Below, piece after piece: positions 40,294-49,133 of a stretch of DNA of 64,000 nucleotides (the stretch's first letter is position 1; each line of letters opens with the position of its first letter). A program made the translations under genes and the position numbers. The stretch is taken from NCBI RefSeq assembly GCF_018882095.1, contig NZ_JACVPD010000005.1:37810-101809 (forward strand), in the 5' to 3' direction. The DNA is from Polynucleobacter sp. CS-Odin-A6 (GTDB lineage: Bacteria; Pseudomonadota; Gammaproteobacteria; Burkholderiales; Burkholderiaceae). Below the pieces are notes generated by a model, which was not told the DNA's origin, searched no databases, and saw only the letters and a program-made list of their open reading frames with translations.

Positions 40294-40641
40294 TTATTTT
40301 GGAACTGCTGGTTTGGTAGGATCCTGAACAGGGGCAGCCGGTGCAGCTGCAGGAGCGGCAACAGGGGCTACGGTGCCAGACAAAATGCCTGGGCTAACTT
40401 CCTTCTTATTACCGATCCAAGTTATCCCTAGGGTGCATACAAAAAAGATAGCAGCAAAGATAGCCGTTGTGTGGGAAAGAAAATTGGCAGAGCCGCTGGC
40501 GCCAAAAAGGCTACCCGAGGATCCAGAACCAAAAGCAGCACCCATATCGGCGCCCTTTCCCTGCTGAAGCAATACCAACAAAATCACTGCCAAAGCGGAA
40601 ATCACCTGCACAACAATCAATAAAGTCTTAAACCATTCCAT
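40294..40641 (-). CDS. secG: Preprotein translocase subunit SecG
   Basis: Accessory inner-membrane subunit of the SecYEG channel, 115 residues. Two helices (LIVVQVISALAVILLVLLQQ and FLSHTTAIFAAIFFVCTLGI) flank the conserved cytoplasmic loop GKGADMGAAFGSGSSGSLFG. An Ala/Pro-rich tail follows. It lies 22 bp after tpiA and 85 bp before the tRNA-Leu gene. Confidence 0.96.
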   Translation of the reverse strand: MEWFKTLLIVVQVISALAVILLVLLQQGKGADMGAAFGSGSSGSLFGASGSANFLSHTTAIFAAIFFVCTLGITWIGNKKEVSPGILSGTVAPVAAPAAAPAAPVQDPTKPAVPK

Positions 40642-40663
40642 GGCTTATCTCCAAATAAAAAAT

Positions 40664-41422
40664 CTAGGCCTGACAAATAGCCAGAAAATCCTGCGGGCTC
40701 AATGAGGCGCCCCCAATCAATCCGCCATCAATATCTGGCATTGCAAATAGTTCAACAGCATTATCAGGCTTGACACTGCCGCCATACAAAATTCCCACAT
40801 GGGATGCAACATCCTCATCAAACTCTGCCAACTGCAAGCGAATGGCCCGATGCATATCTTGAGCAAGCTGCGCGCTAGCAACCTTACCAGTGCCAATAGC
40901 CCAAATAGGCTCGTAAGCAATCAAACAGTCAGCCAAACGGTCTTGCAAGATGGCTACTTGCCTTGAAATTTGGCCTCTCACAACCTCAACCTCACGACCA
41001 GAGTTACGCTCATCGGCAGACTCGCCTACACAGATAACTGGAATCATGCCGTTATCGAGAACTTGCAGCGCTTTTTCTGCAACCTGCTCATCCGCTTCCT
41101 GATGGTACTGGCGGCGCTCTGAATGCCCCACAATGACATAAGTACAACCCAACTCTTTCAACATTGAGGCAGCAATCTCGCCGGTATAAGCTCCTGCGGC
41201 ATAAGCCGATACATCTTGGGCACCCATACTCAAAAAAGCGAGAGAGCAATCACGAATCAATTCACCGCATTGCGCCAAATAAAGCGCCGGCACACAAAAC
41301 GCATACTTACGACCTGCAGGCATGCCCTGCTCCATCCCACGACAAACCGTTTTAACCCAGTCTGCATTCCCCGCAAGACTGCCGTTCATTTTCCAATTAC
41401 CGATAACCGTGAGTGGACGCAT
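40664..41422 (-). CDS. tpiA: Triosephosphate isomerase
   Basis: Glycolytic TIM-barrel enzyme interconverting dihydroxyacetone phosphate and glyceraldehyde 3-phosphate, 252 residues. Active-site residues are all visible: Asn9 and Lys11 (GNWKMNG), His100 (VIVGHSERR), and Glu171 (AYEPIWAIGTG). The phosphate-binding GILYGGSVKPDN and GGLIGGASL lie near the end. It is 17 bp from the upstream oxidoreductase gene and probably co-transcribed with secG. Confidence 0.97.
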   Translation of the reverse strand: MRPLTVIGNWKMNGSLAGNADWVKTVCRGMEQGMPAGRKYAFCVPALYLAQCGELIRDCSLAFLSMGAQDVSAYAAGAYTGEIAASMLKELGCTYVIVGHSERRQYHQEADEQVAEKALQVLDNGMIPVICVGESADERNSGREVEVVRGQISRQVAILQDRLADCLIAYEPIWAIGTGKVASAQLAQDMHRAIRLQLAEFDEDVASHVGILYGGSVKPDNAVELFAMPDIDGGLIGGASLSPQDFLAICQA

Positions 41423-41439
41423 GCAATCTAACTCAATAC

Positions 41440-42438
41440 TTAAACAGTTAACACAATCTTGCCAACGTGCTCAGAGGATTCCATCAAACGATGGGCATCT
41501 GCCGCCCGATCTAAGGCGAAGGTTTTATAGATTACCGGCTTTAACTGACCCGCATTGAGTAATGGCCAAACATGATCAAACAACTGCTTGGTAATTTGCT
41601 TCTTAAAGGAGACTGGGCGTGGACGCAAGGTTGATCCAGTAATCGTTAAACGACGACGTAGAATTTGATTGGTGCTCACTTCTGCTTTTGAACCACCCTG
41701 AATCGCAATAATCACAATGCGACCATCATCAGCTAAGCAATCGATTTCTTTTTGAACATAGGCGCCAGTCACCATATCGAGAATGACATTGACACCCTTG
41801 CCATCAGTAGCCTTCTTCACCTCTTCTACAAAATCTTGTGTCTTGTAGTTAATGGCCAAGTCAGCACCCAAGGCTACACAGGCAGCACACTTCTCATCGG
41901 TACCTGCAGTAACAAATACCTTATGACCTAAAGCCTTGGCAATGAGAATGGCAGTTACTCCTATGCCACTTGAGCCACCTTGCACTAACAAAGTTTCACC
42001 TTCAGCTAATTGACCACGCATAAAGACGTTGCTCCACACAGTGTAAAAAGTTTCGGGTAAGGCAGCCGCCTCTTGATCGCTGAAACCGGTTGGATAAGGC
42101 AAACATTGTGCAATAGGTGCAGTACATCTGTCTGCATAACCACCGCCTTGCACGAGTGCACAAACTTTATCACCCACTTTGAGGCCAAAGAGATTATCGG
42201 CGTGAGCTAAGTCACCGCCAATAATTTCACCAGCAACTTCAAGACCAGGAATATCAGATGCACCCGCTGGAACTGGATAATGGCCCTTACGCTGTAAAAC
42301 ATCTGGACGATTAATACCCGCAGCCAATACCTTAATCAAAATCTCGCCTGTTCCAGCGGCCGGAACTACTGGATCAGGACGAGTGGCAGGCACCAACATT
42401 TCTGGTGCGCCAAATTCTTTGATTTCAATGACGTGCAT
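41440..42438 (-). CDS. NAD(P)H:quinone oxidoreductase, PIG3/Qor-like zinc-independent MDR
   Basis: Medium-chain dehydrogenase/reductase of 332 residues. The Rossmann motif is VQGGSSGIGVTAILIAKALG. The N-terminal MHVIEIKEFGAPEMLVPA and AGINRPDVLQRKGHYPVPAG match the quinone reductase (PIG3) subfamily, and there are no catalytic zinc ligands. It probably reduces quinones with NADPH; the physiological substrate is unclear. It lies between pnp (24-bp gap) and tpiA (17-bp gap). Confidence 0.9.
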   Translation of the reverse strand: MHVIEIKEFGAPEMLVPATRPDPVVPAAGTGEILIKVLAAGINRPDVLQRKGHYPVPAGASDIPGLEVAGEIIGGDLAHADNLFGLKVGDKVCALVQGGGYADRCTAPIAQCLPYPTGFSDQEAAALPETFYTVWSNVFMRGQLAEGETLLVQGGSSGIGVTAILIAKALGHKVFVTAGTDEKCAACVALGADLAINYKTQDFVEEVKKATDGKGVNVILDMVTGAYVQKEIDCLADDGRIVIIAIQGGSKAEVSTNQILRRRLTITGSTLRPRPVSFKKQITKQLFDHVWPLLNAGQLKPVIYKTFALDRAADAHRLMESSEHVGKIVLTV

Positions 42439-42462
42439 AAATACTCCTGCTCGCTAATCTGC

Positions 42463-44631
42463 TTAAGCAGACTCGCCAGATGCCGGAGCTGCGTCTGTAA
42501 CCACTTCAGCAGCGCCTGCTAAAGGAGCAATCGTGCCACCTTCATCAGCCATAGCTGCTTTGAGGGAGAGACGTAAACGACCACGCTCATCAGCAGCTAA
42601 CAATTTCACACGCACTACTTGGCCTTCTGCCAAATAGTCTTTCACTTCTTTTACGCGCTCATTTGAAATTTCAGAGATATGCAAGAGACCGTCTTTACCT
42701 GGCAGAATATTAACCAAGGCACCAAATTCAAGTAACTTCACTACTGGGCCTTCGTAGATTTTGCCTACTTCAGCTTCAGCAGTAATACCTTCGATGCGTG
42801 CTTTTGCTTCAGCCATACCTTCAGCACTAGTAGAAGCAATCGTGACAGTACCGTCATCTTTAATGTCAATGCTGCAACCTGTCTCTTTAGTCAAGGCTTG
42901 AATGGTTGCGCCGCCTTTACCAATTACTTCACGAATCTTGTCCGGATGAATCTTGAATGAAACCATTCGTGGAGCATGTGCAGACAATTCAGTACGTACT
43001 GAACCCATTGCCTCTTGCATCTTGCTCAAAATGTGTAAGCGACCTTCTTTAGCCTGAGCTAAAGCGACCTGCATAATTTCTTTAGTGATGCCCTGAACCT
43101 TAATGTCCATTTGCAAGGCGGTAATACCGTTTGCTGTACCAGCGACTTTAAAGTCCATATCGCCTAAGTGATCTTCGTCACCCAAGATGTCGGTCAAGAC
43201 GGCAAAACGATTGCCATCTAAAATCAAGCCCATGGCTACACCAGCAACGTGCGCCTTGACAGGAACACCCGCGTCCATCATCGCCAAACAGCCGCCGCAA
43301 ACAGAGGCCATGGATGAAGAACCATTGGATTCGGTGATTTCTGAAACCACACGAATACTGTATGCAAAGTCTTCTGCACTTGGCAGTACCGGAATCAATG
43401 CACGCTTAGCCAAACGACCATGACCAATTTCACGACGCTTTGGGCTACCTACACGACCAGTTTCACCGGTAGCGAATGGAGGCATGTTGTAGTGGAACAT
43501 AAAGCGATCACGGTATTCACCTTCGAGTGCGTCAATGATCTGCTCATCACGCGCTGTACCTAAGGTAGCAACTACGAGAGCCTGTGTTTCTCCACGAGTA
43601 AACAATGCTGAACCGTGCGTGCGCGGTAATACGCCATTACGAATCTCAATCGGACGAACAGTACGAGTGTCGCGACCATCAATCCGTGGCTCACCATTCA
43701 AAATCTGGCTACGAACAATCTTGGCTTCGATTTCAAATAGGATGTCATTAACAGCTACTGCATCAACATCACCCTCTTCAGCAAGCTTAGCCATGACTGT
43801 TTTAGTGGTTTCTTTGAGCTTATCTGTACGAGCACCTTTTTGACGAATCTGATAAGCCTCACGCAAAGGCGCTTCAGCCAATGCAGTTACTTTGGCAATG
43901 AACGGCTCATCTTTAGGAGCAGCAGTCCAATCCCATTCAGGCTTGCCCGCTTCTTTTACTAATTCATTAATCGCATTGATGGCGGTTTGCATTTGGTCAT
44001 GACCATATACAACTGCACCCAACATGATTTCTTCGGACAACTGATTGGCCTCTGACTCAACCATCAATACAGCGGCTTGTGTACCAGCTACGATTAAATC
44101 CATCTCGCTAGTAGCTTGCTCAGTACGGGTGGGGTTCAAGAGGTATTGGCCATTCGCGTAACCAACGCGCGCTGCGCCTACTGGGCCAGCAAATGGGATA
44201 CCTGAAACCGCTAATGCAGCAGAAGCAGCGATCAAAGCAGGAATATCAGAGGGTACATCCGGGTTGATAGACAACACATGAATGACAACCTGAACTTCGT
44301 TCAAGAAACCTTCTGGGAATAATGGACGCAATGGGCGATCGATCAAACGGGAGATCAATGTCTCACCTTCTGATGGACGACCTTCACGACGGAAGAAGCC
44401 ACCAGGAATTTTTCCTGCAGCATAGGTTTTTTCTAGGTAATCCACTGTCAATGGGAAAAAAGACTGGCCAGGCTTAGCTGACTTGGAAGCCACTACGGTA
44501 CCCATAACGACGGTGTCATCGATATTCACGATCACGGCACCACCAGATTGACGAGCAATCTCGCCCGTTTCCATCGTGACTTGATGGTTACCCCATTGAA
44601 AGGTTTTTACTGTTTTGTTAAATATAGACAT
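42463..44631 (-). CDS. pnp: Polyribonucleotide nucleotidyltransferase (PNPase)
   Basis: Phosphorolytic 3'-5' exoribonuclease of the degradosome, 722 residues from the ATG at 44631 ([14 protein letters not shown]). Two RNase PH-like domains are followed by a KH domain ([20 protein letters not shown]) and an S1 domain ([20 protein letters not shown]). A GTG eight codons upstream is possible but lacks the well-spaced GGAG seen before the chosen ATG. It follows rpsO as in most proteobacteria, and the structured spacer (44632-44902) suggests processing and possibly autoregulation. Confidence 0.97.
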   Translation of the reverse strand: MSIFNKTVKTFQWGNHQVTMETGEIARQSGGAVIVNIDDTVVMGTVVASKSAKPGQSFFPLTVDYLEKTYAAGKIPGGFFRREGRPSEGETLISRLIDRPLRPLFPEGFLNEVQVVIHVLSINPDVPSDIPALIAASAALAVSGIPFAGPVGAARVGYANGQYLLNPTRTEQATSEMDLIVAGTQAAVLMVESEANQLSEEIMLGAVVYGHDQMQTAINAINELVKEAGKPEWDWTAAPKDEPFIAKVTALAEAPLREAYQIRQKGARTDKLKETTKTVMAKLAEEGDVDAVAVNDILFEIEAKIVRSQILNGEPRIDGRDTRTVRPIEIRNGVLPRTHGSALFTRGETQALVVATLGTARDEQIIDALEGEYRDRFMFHYNMPPFATGETGRVGSPKRREIGHGRLAKRALIPVLPSAEDFAYSIRVVSEITESNGSSSMASVCGGCLAMMDAGVPVKAHVAGVAMGLILDGNRFAVLTDILGDEDHLGDMDFKVAGTANGITALQMDIKVQGITKEIMQVALAQAKEGRLHILSKMQEAMGSVRTELSAHAPRMVSFKIHPDKIREVIGKGGATIQALTKETGCSIDIKDDGTVTIASTSAEGMAEAKARIEGITAEAEVGKIYEGPVVKLLEFGALVNILPGKDGLLHISEISNERVKEVKDYLAEGQVVRVKLLAADERGRLRLSLKAAMADEGGTIAPLAGAAEVVTDAAPASGESA

Positions 44632-44679
44632 TCTGATCTTCTCCAAATTGTTCACGTAAAAGCCACATGGATTTCACGC

Positions 44680-44709
44680 TTGTCGTGGGATAAAGCAGTG
44701 TCACGACAA
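44680..44709 (-). repeat. Inverted repeat in the rpsO-pnp spacer
   Basis: An 8-bp perfect stem (TTGTCGTG and CACGACAA) with a 14-base loop lies between the rpsO terminator and the pnp start. A second weaker pair (cattcca and tggaatg, 44741-44788) is nearby. By analogy with E. coli, a hairpin here could be an RNase III cleavage site in the pnp leader; that role is inferred. Confidence 0.5.
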
Positions 44710-44823
44710 CACTGGAGCGTTTAAGGATTACAAGGGATGCCATTCCAGGGAGGCACTGAGCTTACAAACCCAGAAACTCATTGGAATGACACGATCCCCT
44801 ACACAAATAATCTTGAAGCGCTC

Positions 44824-44885
44824 AAAAAACATGCCATCTGCCTAAGACTGATTCTGCGAAGAAACAACCTCAAGATAGATGGCAT
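44824..44885 (-). terminator. Probable intrinsic terminator or attenuator after rpsO
   Basis: Nine-base arms (ATGCCATCT at 44885-44877 and AGATGGCAT at 44839-44831 on the minus strand) enclose a 37-base loop and are followed by GTTTTTT. The position, 18 bases after the rpsO stop, is that of the E. coli rpsO-pnp attenuator. The long loop makes it less certain than the other terminators in this window. Confidence 0.6.
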
Positions 44886-44902
44886 TGCAATACCGATAAG
44901 AA

Positions 44903-45172
44903 TTACTTACGGAGACCTAATTTCTCGATCAATGCGCGATAGCGACCCAAATCCTTGCCCTTGAGGTAATCCAAGAGGCGGCGGCGGCGTGAAACCATCT
45001 TCAACAAACCACGACGGCTGTGATGATCTTTAGCGTTAGCTTTGAAATGGGGGGTTAATTCATTGATTCGGGCTGTTAGCAATGAAACTTGCACTTCAGG
45101 GCTACCCGTATCATTTGCGCTGCGCGCGTTATCTTTGACGATTTCCGCCGTTTTAATATCAGCAACTGCCAT
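44903..45172 (-). CDS. rpsO: 30S ribosomal protein S15
   Basis: Small ribosomal subunit protein of 89 residues, exactly the family length when read from the ATG at 45172 ([16 protein letters not shown]). GGAG is 7 nt upstream of this ATG but 1 nt from an in-frame ATG two codons earlier, which decides the start. [16 protein letters not shown] and the basic [20 protein letters not shown] are typical S15. It heads the long gene run that includes pnp, qor, tpiA, secG, tRNA-Leu and nuoA-N. Confidence 0.98.
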   Translation of the reverse strand: MAVADIKTAEIVKDNARSANDTGSPEVQVSLLTARINELTPHFKANAKDHHSRRGLLKMVSRRRRLLDYLKGKDLGRYRALIEKLGLRK

Positions 45173-45274
45173 TTTCATGCTCCTTACTTGCGAACACTCG
45201 AGCTTTCACCCAAATCGTGTCGTGCGTTTATTAATCAAATAAAACAAAAAAGCTTTATAAATCAAAGCCATCGA

Positions 45275-45283
45275 ATTGTAGCA
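45275..45283 (-). promoter_or_regulatory. Extended -10 promoter element for rpsO
   Basis: On the minus strand TGCTACAAT is an extended -10 element (TGn plus TACAAT) about 100 bp upstream of the rpsO start. No good -35 box is at the expected distance, which an extended -10 can compensate for. Confidence 0.5.
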
Positions 45284-45387
45284 GATCCACCATCAATTCC
45301 CCGATCCATGGCTAAGCATCCTAAAGAGACTTAAACCAGAGAGATTGATATAAGACGCTGATTTATATAAAAATTTTCATCAAAATC

Positions 45388-45413
45388 ACCAAAATTGCCT
45401 ATTTTTTAGGCAA
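45388..45413 (-). terminator. Intrinsic terminator overlapping the patatin gene stop codon
   Basis: On the minus strand TTGCCTA, a five-A loop and TAGGCAA are followed by TTTT. The stem includes the last codons and the TAG stop of the patatin-like gene (ending 45399). It separates that gene from the rpsO promoter. Confidence 0.7.
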
Positions 45414-46604
45414 ATCTTCATCAAATCCTTTTTTGTAGCCGGGAGGATATTTTTGCCACTCCTTGCCACTCAGACCCTGTTTATAACCATATTCGAAAAG
45501 AGCCTGCATATAAGCAGTATCAAACTCTGTCTTGTGCGGAAATTTGAAATCCGAGCCTATAAAAGCCAAGTTAAAAGTGACGCCATCAACCTGGGTGTTG
45601 TGATAAATCCGATAAAGATCTCCAATACCTTGGGTCTGAATCAGACTAGAGATCGCCCTCTGAATAATGCTTAGAGTTTCCCGCTGCGTTTCGCGCCACT
45701 CAGGATCCAAGCGAGAATTGCGAATGATGTAAGCATTGCGCTGTTTTTGGAGCTTTAAATTCAGATCTTTTGCTCGTTGAGATAAAGCACTGGGATACAG
45801 AAATACCTGGGTAATAGCGCCACCATCTACGTGCATTTCTTGAAAGCTTTGGCCAGCAACCTCAAAATCAAACATCATCGGAGAAAACGCTCCTGGAATG
45901 GAGGCTGAGGCCAACATGATTTTTCTAAAAAGCTCGAGGGCCTCAGGTGTGCCAATGCTGGCAATCTTACCCATATTCCACACGACGGGAATCCCGGCGT
46001 CTAAATTAGTAGTACCGATCAATAGCCAGCGGTTTTTAGTGGTGTACTCGTAAGCGACTTTTTTCAAGAAGTCTTGATTAACAAATTGAGAAATCAATTG
46101 ATACAGCGGCGTAGTATCGGATAACCCATCCCCCAGAATTCCAGAGATTAAACCTCGCTCTGTAAAAATATCTTGTGGGCCAACCTGGGTATATACATGA
46201 CGCAACGCGGGATCGTATTCTTTTCCCATAAATGCAAATGGCGCAATCAAGGCGCCCGTACTAATACCTGTAACTAAATTAAATTGAGGCCGATCACCAT
46301 GGTCAGACCAGCCGATAAGTAAGCCTGCTCCGAAAGCCCCGTCATCTCCTCCACCAGATAAAGATAAATAGTTTGCGGAGGCCTTTAATGTCTTGTCACT
46401 TCTAGCGTTGAAGCCAGCCTGAATATCATCTGCCATCTGAACAATACCGGATTGGCTCGCAACCAGATATCTCACACCCGACAAGCCAGCAATTTGCGCC
46501 TGCCCCATCTGCTGAGATGGCACTGCAGCTTTGCGCTGTAAGCTGCTACAACCAAATAAGGTAAGGATGAGGAGGGCTAAGATAAAACGAATCAGTATGG
46601 GCAT
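45399..46604 (-). CDS. Patatin-like phospholipase lipoprotein
   Basis: Predicted lipid acyl hydrolase, 401 residues. The signal peptide ends in the lipobox LFGC with Cys19, so it is a lipoprotein. The patatin catalytic elements are all present: oxyanion loop GGGDDGAFGAG (84-94), nucleophile GISTG with Ser115, and Asp260 in DGG. Natural substrates may be membrane phospholipids; none is indicated. It is divergent from the SYLF-domain gene (82 bp between starts) and carries its own terminator overlapping the stop codon. Confidence 0.88.
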   Translation of the reverse strand: MPILIRFILALLILTLFGCSSLQRKAAVPSQQMGQAQIAGLSGVRYLVASQSGIVQMADDIQAGFNARSDKTLKASANYLSLSGGGDDGAFGAGLLIGWSDHGDRPQFNLVTGISTGALIAPFAFMGKEYDPALRHVYTQVGPQDIFTERGLISGILGDGLSDTTPLYQLISQFVNQDFLKKVAYEYTTKNRWLLIGTTNLDAGIPVVWNMGKIASIGTPEALELFRKIMLASASIPGAFSPMMFDFEVAGQSFQEMHVDGGAITQVFLYPSALSQRAKDLNLKLQKQRNAYIIRNSRLDPEWRETQRETLSIIQRAISSLIQTQGIGDLYRIYHNTQVDGVTFNLAFIGSDFKFPHKTEFDTAYMQALFEYGYKQGLSGKEWQKYPPGYKKGFDEDLPKK

Positions 46605-46686
46605 GGTTTCTAATTAGTAGTCAAGAGGCAGGATGGAGTATAAAGATGAATAAATTTAGCTATCCAAATACAGCGAGGGAATATCA

Positions 46687-47280
46687 ATGCAAGCCAAAAT
46701 CATTCATCTATTAGCCTACAGTCTACTAACCCTATTTCCGTTGAGTAGCTTTGCCCAATTTTCCAATCCTTTTGCCTCTAGTAAAACTGTTGCCGAGCAG
46801 CGTCAAGAAATTCTAAAGAAGAATGATGACACTCTCAAGCAACTCTATCAAGCACAACCCAAAGCAAAAGAACTCATCGAAAAATCTGTTGGCTATGCCA
46901 CCTTTAGCAACTTTGGCATGAAGATTCTGATTGCTGGCGGTGGAACGGGTAGCGGAGTTGTTATCCAAAAAGATGGGGCCAAACCCATTTTTATGAACAT
47001 GGCTGAGGTGCAAGCTGGCCTCGGTTTTGGAATCAAGTCATTCCAAAATATTTTTGTGTTTCAAACTAAAGCCGCACTGAATGACTTTGTAAACTCTGGA
47101 TGGACCTTTGGAGGTCAAGTGACAGCATCCGCAAAATACGAGACTAATGGAGATGCCTATCAAGATGCTACCGTTGTAGCGAGTGGCGTTTTGATGTACC
47201 AACTCACAGACTCAGGCCTTGCCGCTGAAATCACCGGCAAAGGAACCAAGTATTACAAAAATACGGACCTCAATAAGTAA
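46687..47280 (+). CDS. SYLF-domain (YSC84-related) lipid-binding protein, secreted
   Basis: Periplasmic or outer-membrane-associated protein of 197 residues with a cleavable signal peptide (LLTLFPLSSFAQ). After a short helical segment the SYLF/Ysc84 domain runs from about residue 60: SVGYATFSNFGMKILIAGGG, then AEVQAGLGFGIKSFQNIFVF and GGQVTASAKYETNGDAYQDA. Eukaryotic relatives bind phosphoinositides; the bacterial function is not established. It is divergent from the patatin-like lipoprotein and convergent with leuA (31 bp between stop codons). Confidence 0.85.
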   Translation: MQAKIIHLLAYSLLTLFPLSSFAQFSNPFASSKTVAEQRQEILKKNDDTLKQLYQAQPKAKELIEKSVGYATFSNFGMKILIAGGGTGSGVVIQKDGAKPIFMNMAEVQAGLGFGIKSFQNIFVFQTKAALNDFVNSGWTFGGQVTASAKYETNGDAYQDATVVASGVLMYQLTDSGLAAEITGKGTKYYKNTDLNK

Positions 47281-47311
47281 GTGTTGCATTGCTGATGGCG
47301 CCGCAAACTGC

Positions 47312-48859
47312 TTATGGTGTCATCTGTGCGTTGAGCTTAGCTTGACTAGGATCATGAAGCTTGTTCAGTGCTGATAAATAAGCCTTTGCCGAAGCAGCAA
47401 TAATATCCGGATCAGTGCCAACGCCATTCACAATTCGACCGCCCTTAGCTAGACGCACAGTCACTTCACCCTGTGACTGCGTACCTGAGGTAATCGCGTT
47501 CACAGAGTAAAGCAACTGCTCCGCCCCACTCTTCACTATCCCCTCAATCGCATTTAAGCTGGCATCAACCGGGCCATTACCTTCAGCTTCAGAAGTCACT
47601 TCTTTATCGTCAACCCGGAAGGTCACTTTAGATTTTGGACGCTCACCTGTTTCAGAATGCTGACTTAAGGAAATAAATTTATAAAACTCACCCTCTTCAG
47701 CCGCTGCGGAATCAGACATAATGGCAATAATGTCTTCATCAAAGATCTCTGACTTTTGATCAGCCAGGGTTTTAAAGCGCACAAAGGCTTCATTCAAGTC
47801 CGCCTCAGCTTCAAGCGCAATGCCTAACTCTTGCAAGCGTTGCTTGAAAGCATTACGACCAGATAATTTTCCCAAGACAATCTTATTCGCGGCCCAACCC
47901 ACATCTTCTGCGCGCATGATTTCATAGGTGTCACGATTCTTCAAAATACCATCTTGATGAATCCCTGAAGTATGTGCAAATGCATTCGCTCCAACCACTG
48001 CTTTATTGGGCTGAACTACAAATCCCGTAATTTGAGAGACCAACTTAGAAGCAGGCACGATCTGAGTCGCATCTATGCCGCAGACCATATCAAAGTAATC
48101 TTTGCGGGTACGCAAAGCCATCACAATCTCTTCTAAGGCAGTGTTACCAGCGCGCTCACCCAAGCCATTAATAGTGCACTCAATTTGACGCGCCCCACCA
48201 ATTTTGACGCCGGCCAAAGAGTTCGCCACTGCCATTCCTAAGTCATTATGGCAATGGACAGACCACACTGCCTTATCGGAGTTGGGCACACGAGTACGCA
48301 AAGTGTGAATGAACTCACCGTACAACTCAGGGGTTGCATAACCTACCGTGTCAGGAATATTGACCGTGGTAGCGCCCTCATTGATGACTGCTTCAACCAC
48401 TCTGCATAAGAAATCCATTTCTGAGCGATAGCCATCTTCTGCGGAGAACTCAATATCGTCAGCCAAGTTTCTAGCAAAACGAATCGAGCGCTTGGCCTGC
48501 TCCAATACTTCCTCTGGAGACATGCGCAGTTTTACTGCCATGTGTAATGGACTAGTCGCCAAGAATGCATGAATGCGTTTCGCGTTAGCAGCCTTTAAGG
48601 CATCAGCAGCACGCGTAATGTCTTTATCGTTCGCACGCGCGAGCGAACAAACAATTGAGTCTTTCACCGCAGCAGCAACTGCGGAAATCGCCTGAAAGTC
48701 ACCCTCGGAGCTAGCAGCAAATCCAGCCTCAATCACATCAACCTTGAGACGCTCTAACTGACGAGCAATACGAACTTTCTCGTCCTTCGTCATTGAAGCG
48801 CCAGGTGATTGTTCGCCATCGCGTAAGGTGGTATCAAAAATGATTACTTTGTCGCTCAT
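47312..48859 (-). CDS. leuA: 2-Isopropylmalate synthase
   Basis: First committed enzyme of leucine synthesis: acetyl-CoA plus 2-oxoisovalerate gives 2-isopropylmalate. From the ATG at 48859 ([20 protein letters not shown]) it has 515 residues, with GGAG upstream; a start six codons earlier is less likely. The TIM barrel contains the metal-binding [12 protein letters not shown] and GLGERAGN, and the C-terminal part is the leucine-sensing regulatory domain. Its transcript begins with a leucine-rich leader peptide and an attenuator (48945-49105), so it should respond to charged tRNA-Leu. Confidence 0.97.
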   Translation of the reverse strand: MSDKVIIFDTTLRDGEQSPGASMTKDEKVRIARQLERLKVDVIEAGFAASSEGDFQAISAVAAAVKDSIVCSLARANDKDITRAADALKAANAKRIHAFLATSPLHMAVKLRMSPEEVLEQAKRSIRFARNLADDIEFSAEDGYRSEMDFLCRVVEAVINEGATTVNIPDTVGYATPELYGEFIHTLRTRVPNSDKAVWSVHCHNDLGMAVANSLAGVKIGGARQIECTINGLGERAGNTALEEIVMALRTRKDYFDMVCGIDATQIVPASKLVSQITGFVVQPNKAVVGANAFAHTSGIHQDGILKNRDTYEIMRAEDVGWAANKIVLGKLSGRNAFKQRLQELGIALEAEADLNEAFVRFKTLADQKSEIFDEDIIAIMSDSAAAEEGEFYKFISLSQHSETGERPKSKVTFRVDDKEVTSEAEGNGPVDASLNAIEGIVKSGAEQLLYSVNAITSGTQSQGEVTVRLAKGGRIVNGVGTDPDIIAASAKAYLSALNKLHDPSQAKLNAQMTP

Positions 48860-48944
48860 CACTACTCTCCGGTTCAATGTTGCTTATTGTTACTTGATGT
48901 TGCTCGCTGTTACTTATTATTAATTGTGGCTTCATTGTCAGTCT

Positions 48945-48974
48945 AAAAACAAAAACCCCAGCAATTTGCTGGGG
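48945..48974 (-). terminator. Attenuator terminator upstream of leuA
   Basis: On the minus strand CCCCAGCA and TGCTGGGG form a GC-rich stem, immediately followed by TTTTTGTTTTT (48955-48945). It lies 86 bases before the leuA ATG and 42 bases after the leader-peptide stop, so it should end transcription before leuA unless an alternative structure forms. Confidence 0.85.
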
Positions 48975-49080
48975 CTGGTATGTGGCGGCTAATGAATTAC
49001 TTTATTCTCATTAGCTCAAGCCTTACCTGCCCCAAGCTGTAGGCTTAGTGCTAAAAGCAGTTTCCTGCTAGGCAGCTTGG
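48969..49080 (-). promoter_or_regulatory. Leucine attenuator: alternative RNA hairpins before leuA
   Basis: Minus-strand RNA segments: segment 1 CCAAGCTG (49080-49073) pairs perfectly with segment 2 CAGCTTGG (49039-49032). The overlapping TTGGGGC (49035-49029) instead pairs with GCCCCAG (48975-48969), the 5' arm of the terminator. So 1:2 allows the terminator, and 2:3 prevents it. The clustered Leu codons of the leader peptide lie between segments 1 and 2, where a stalled ribosome would free segment 2. This is the layout of classical amino acid attenuators; the fold was drawn by eye. Confidence 0.75.
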
Positions 49081-49105
49081 ATAAGGGTGAGAAATTCATC
49101 AACAT
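49016..49105 (-). CDS. leuL: leuA leader peptide (leucine-rich, attenuation)
   Basis: A 29-codon open frame just upstream of leuA reads ML-MNFSPLSKLPSRK-LLLALSLQLGAGKA. Nine of 29 residues are leucine, and seven leucines fall in the second half, including TTA and two CTA codons. The stop (TGA, 49016-49018) precedes the antiterminator and terminator region at a classical distance. Start at the ATG at 49105; an in-frame ATG two codons later (49099) is an alternative, and no strong ribosome binding site is seen at either. It should act in cis as a sensor of leucyl-tRNA rather than through its product. The name leuL is by analogy with the enterobacterial leader. Confidence 0.8.
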   Translation of the reverse strand: MLMNFSPLSKLPSRKLLLALSLQLGAGKA

Positions 49106-49133
49106 GGATTAAATATAACCTAAATATTCTAAA

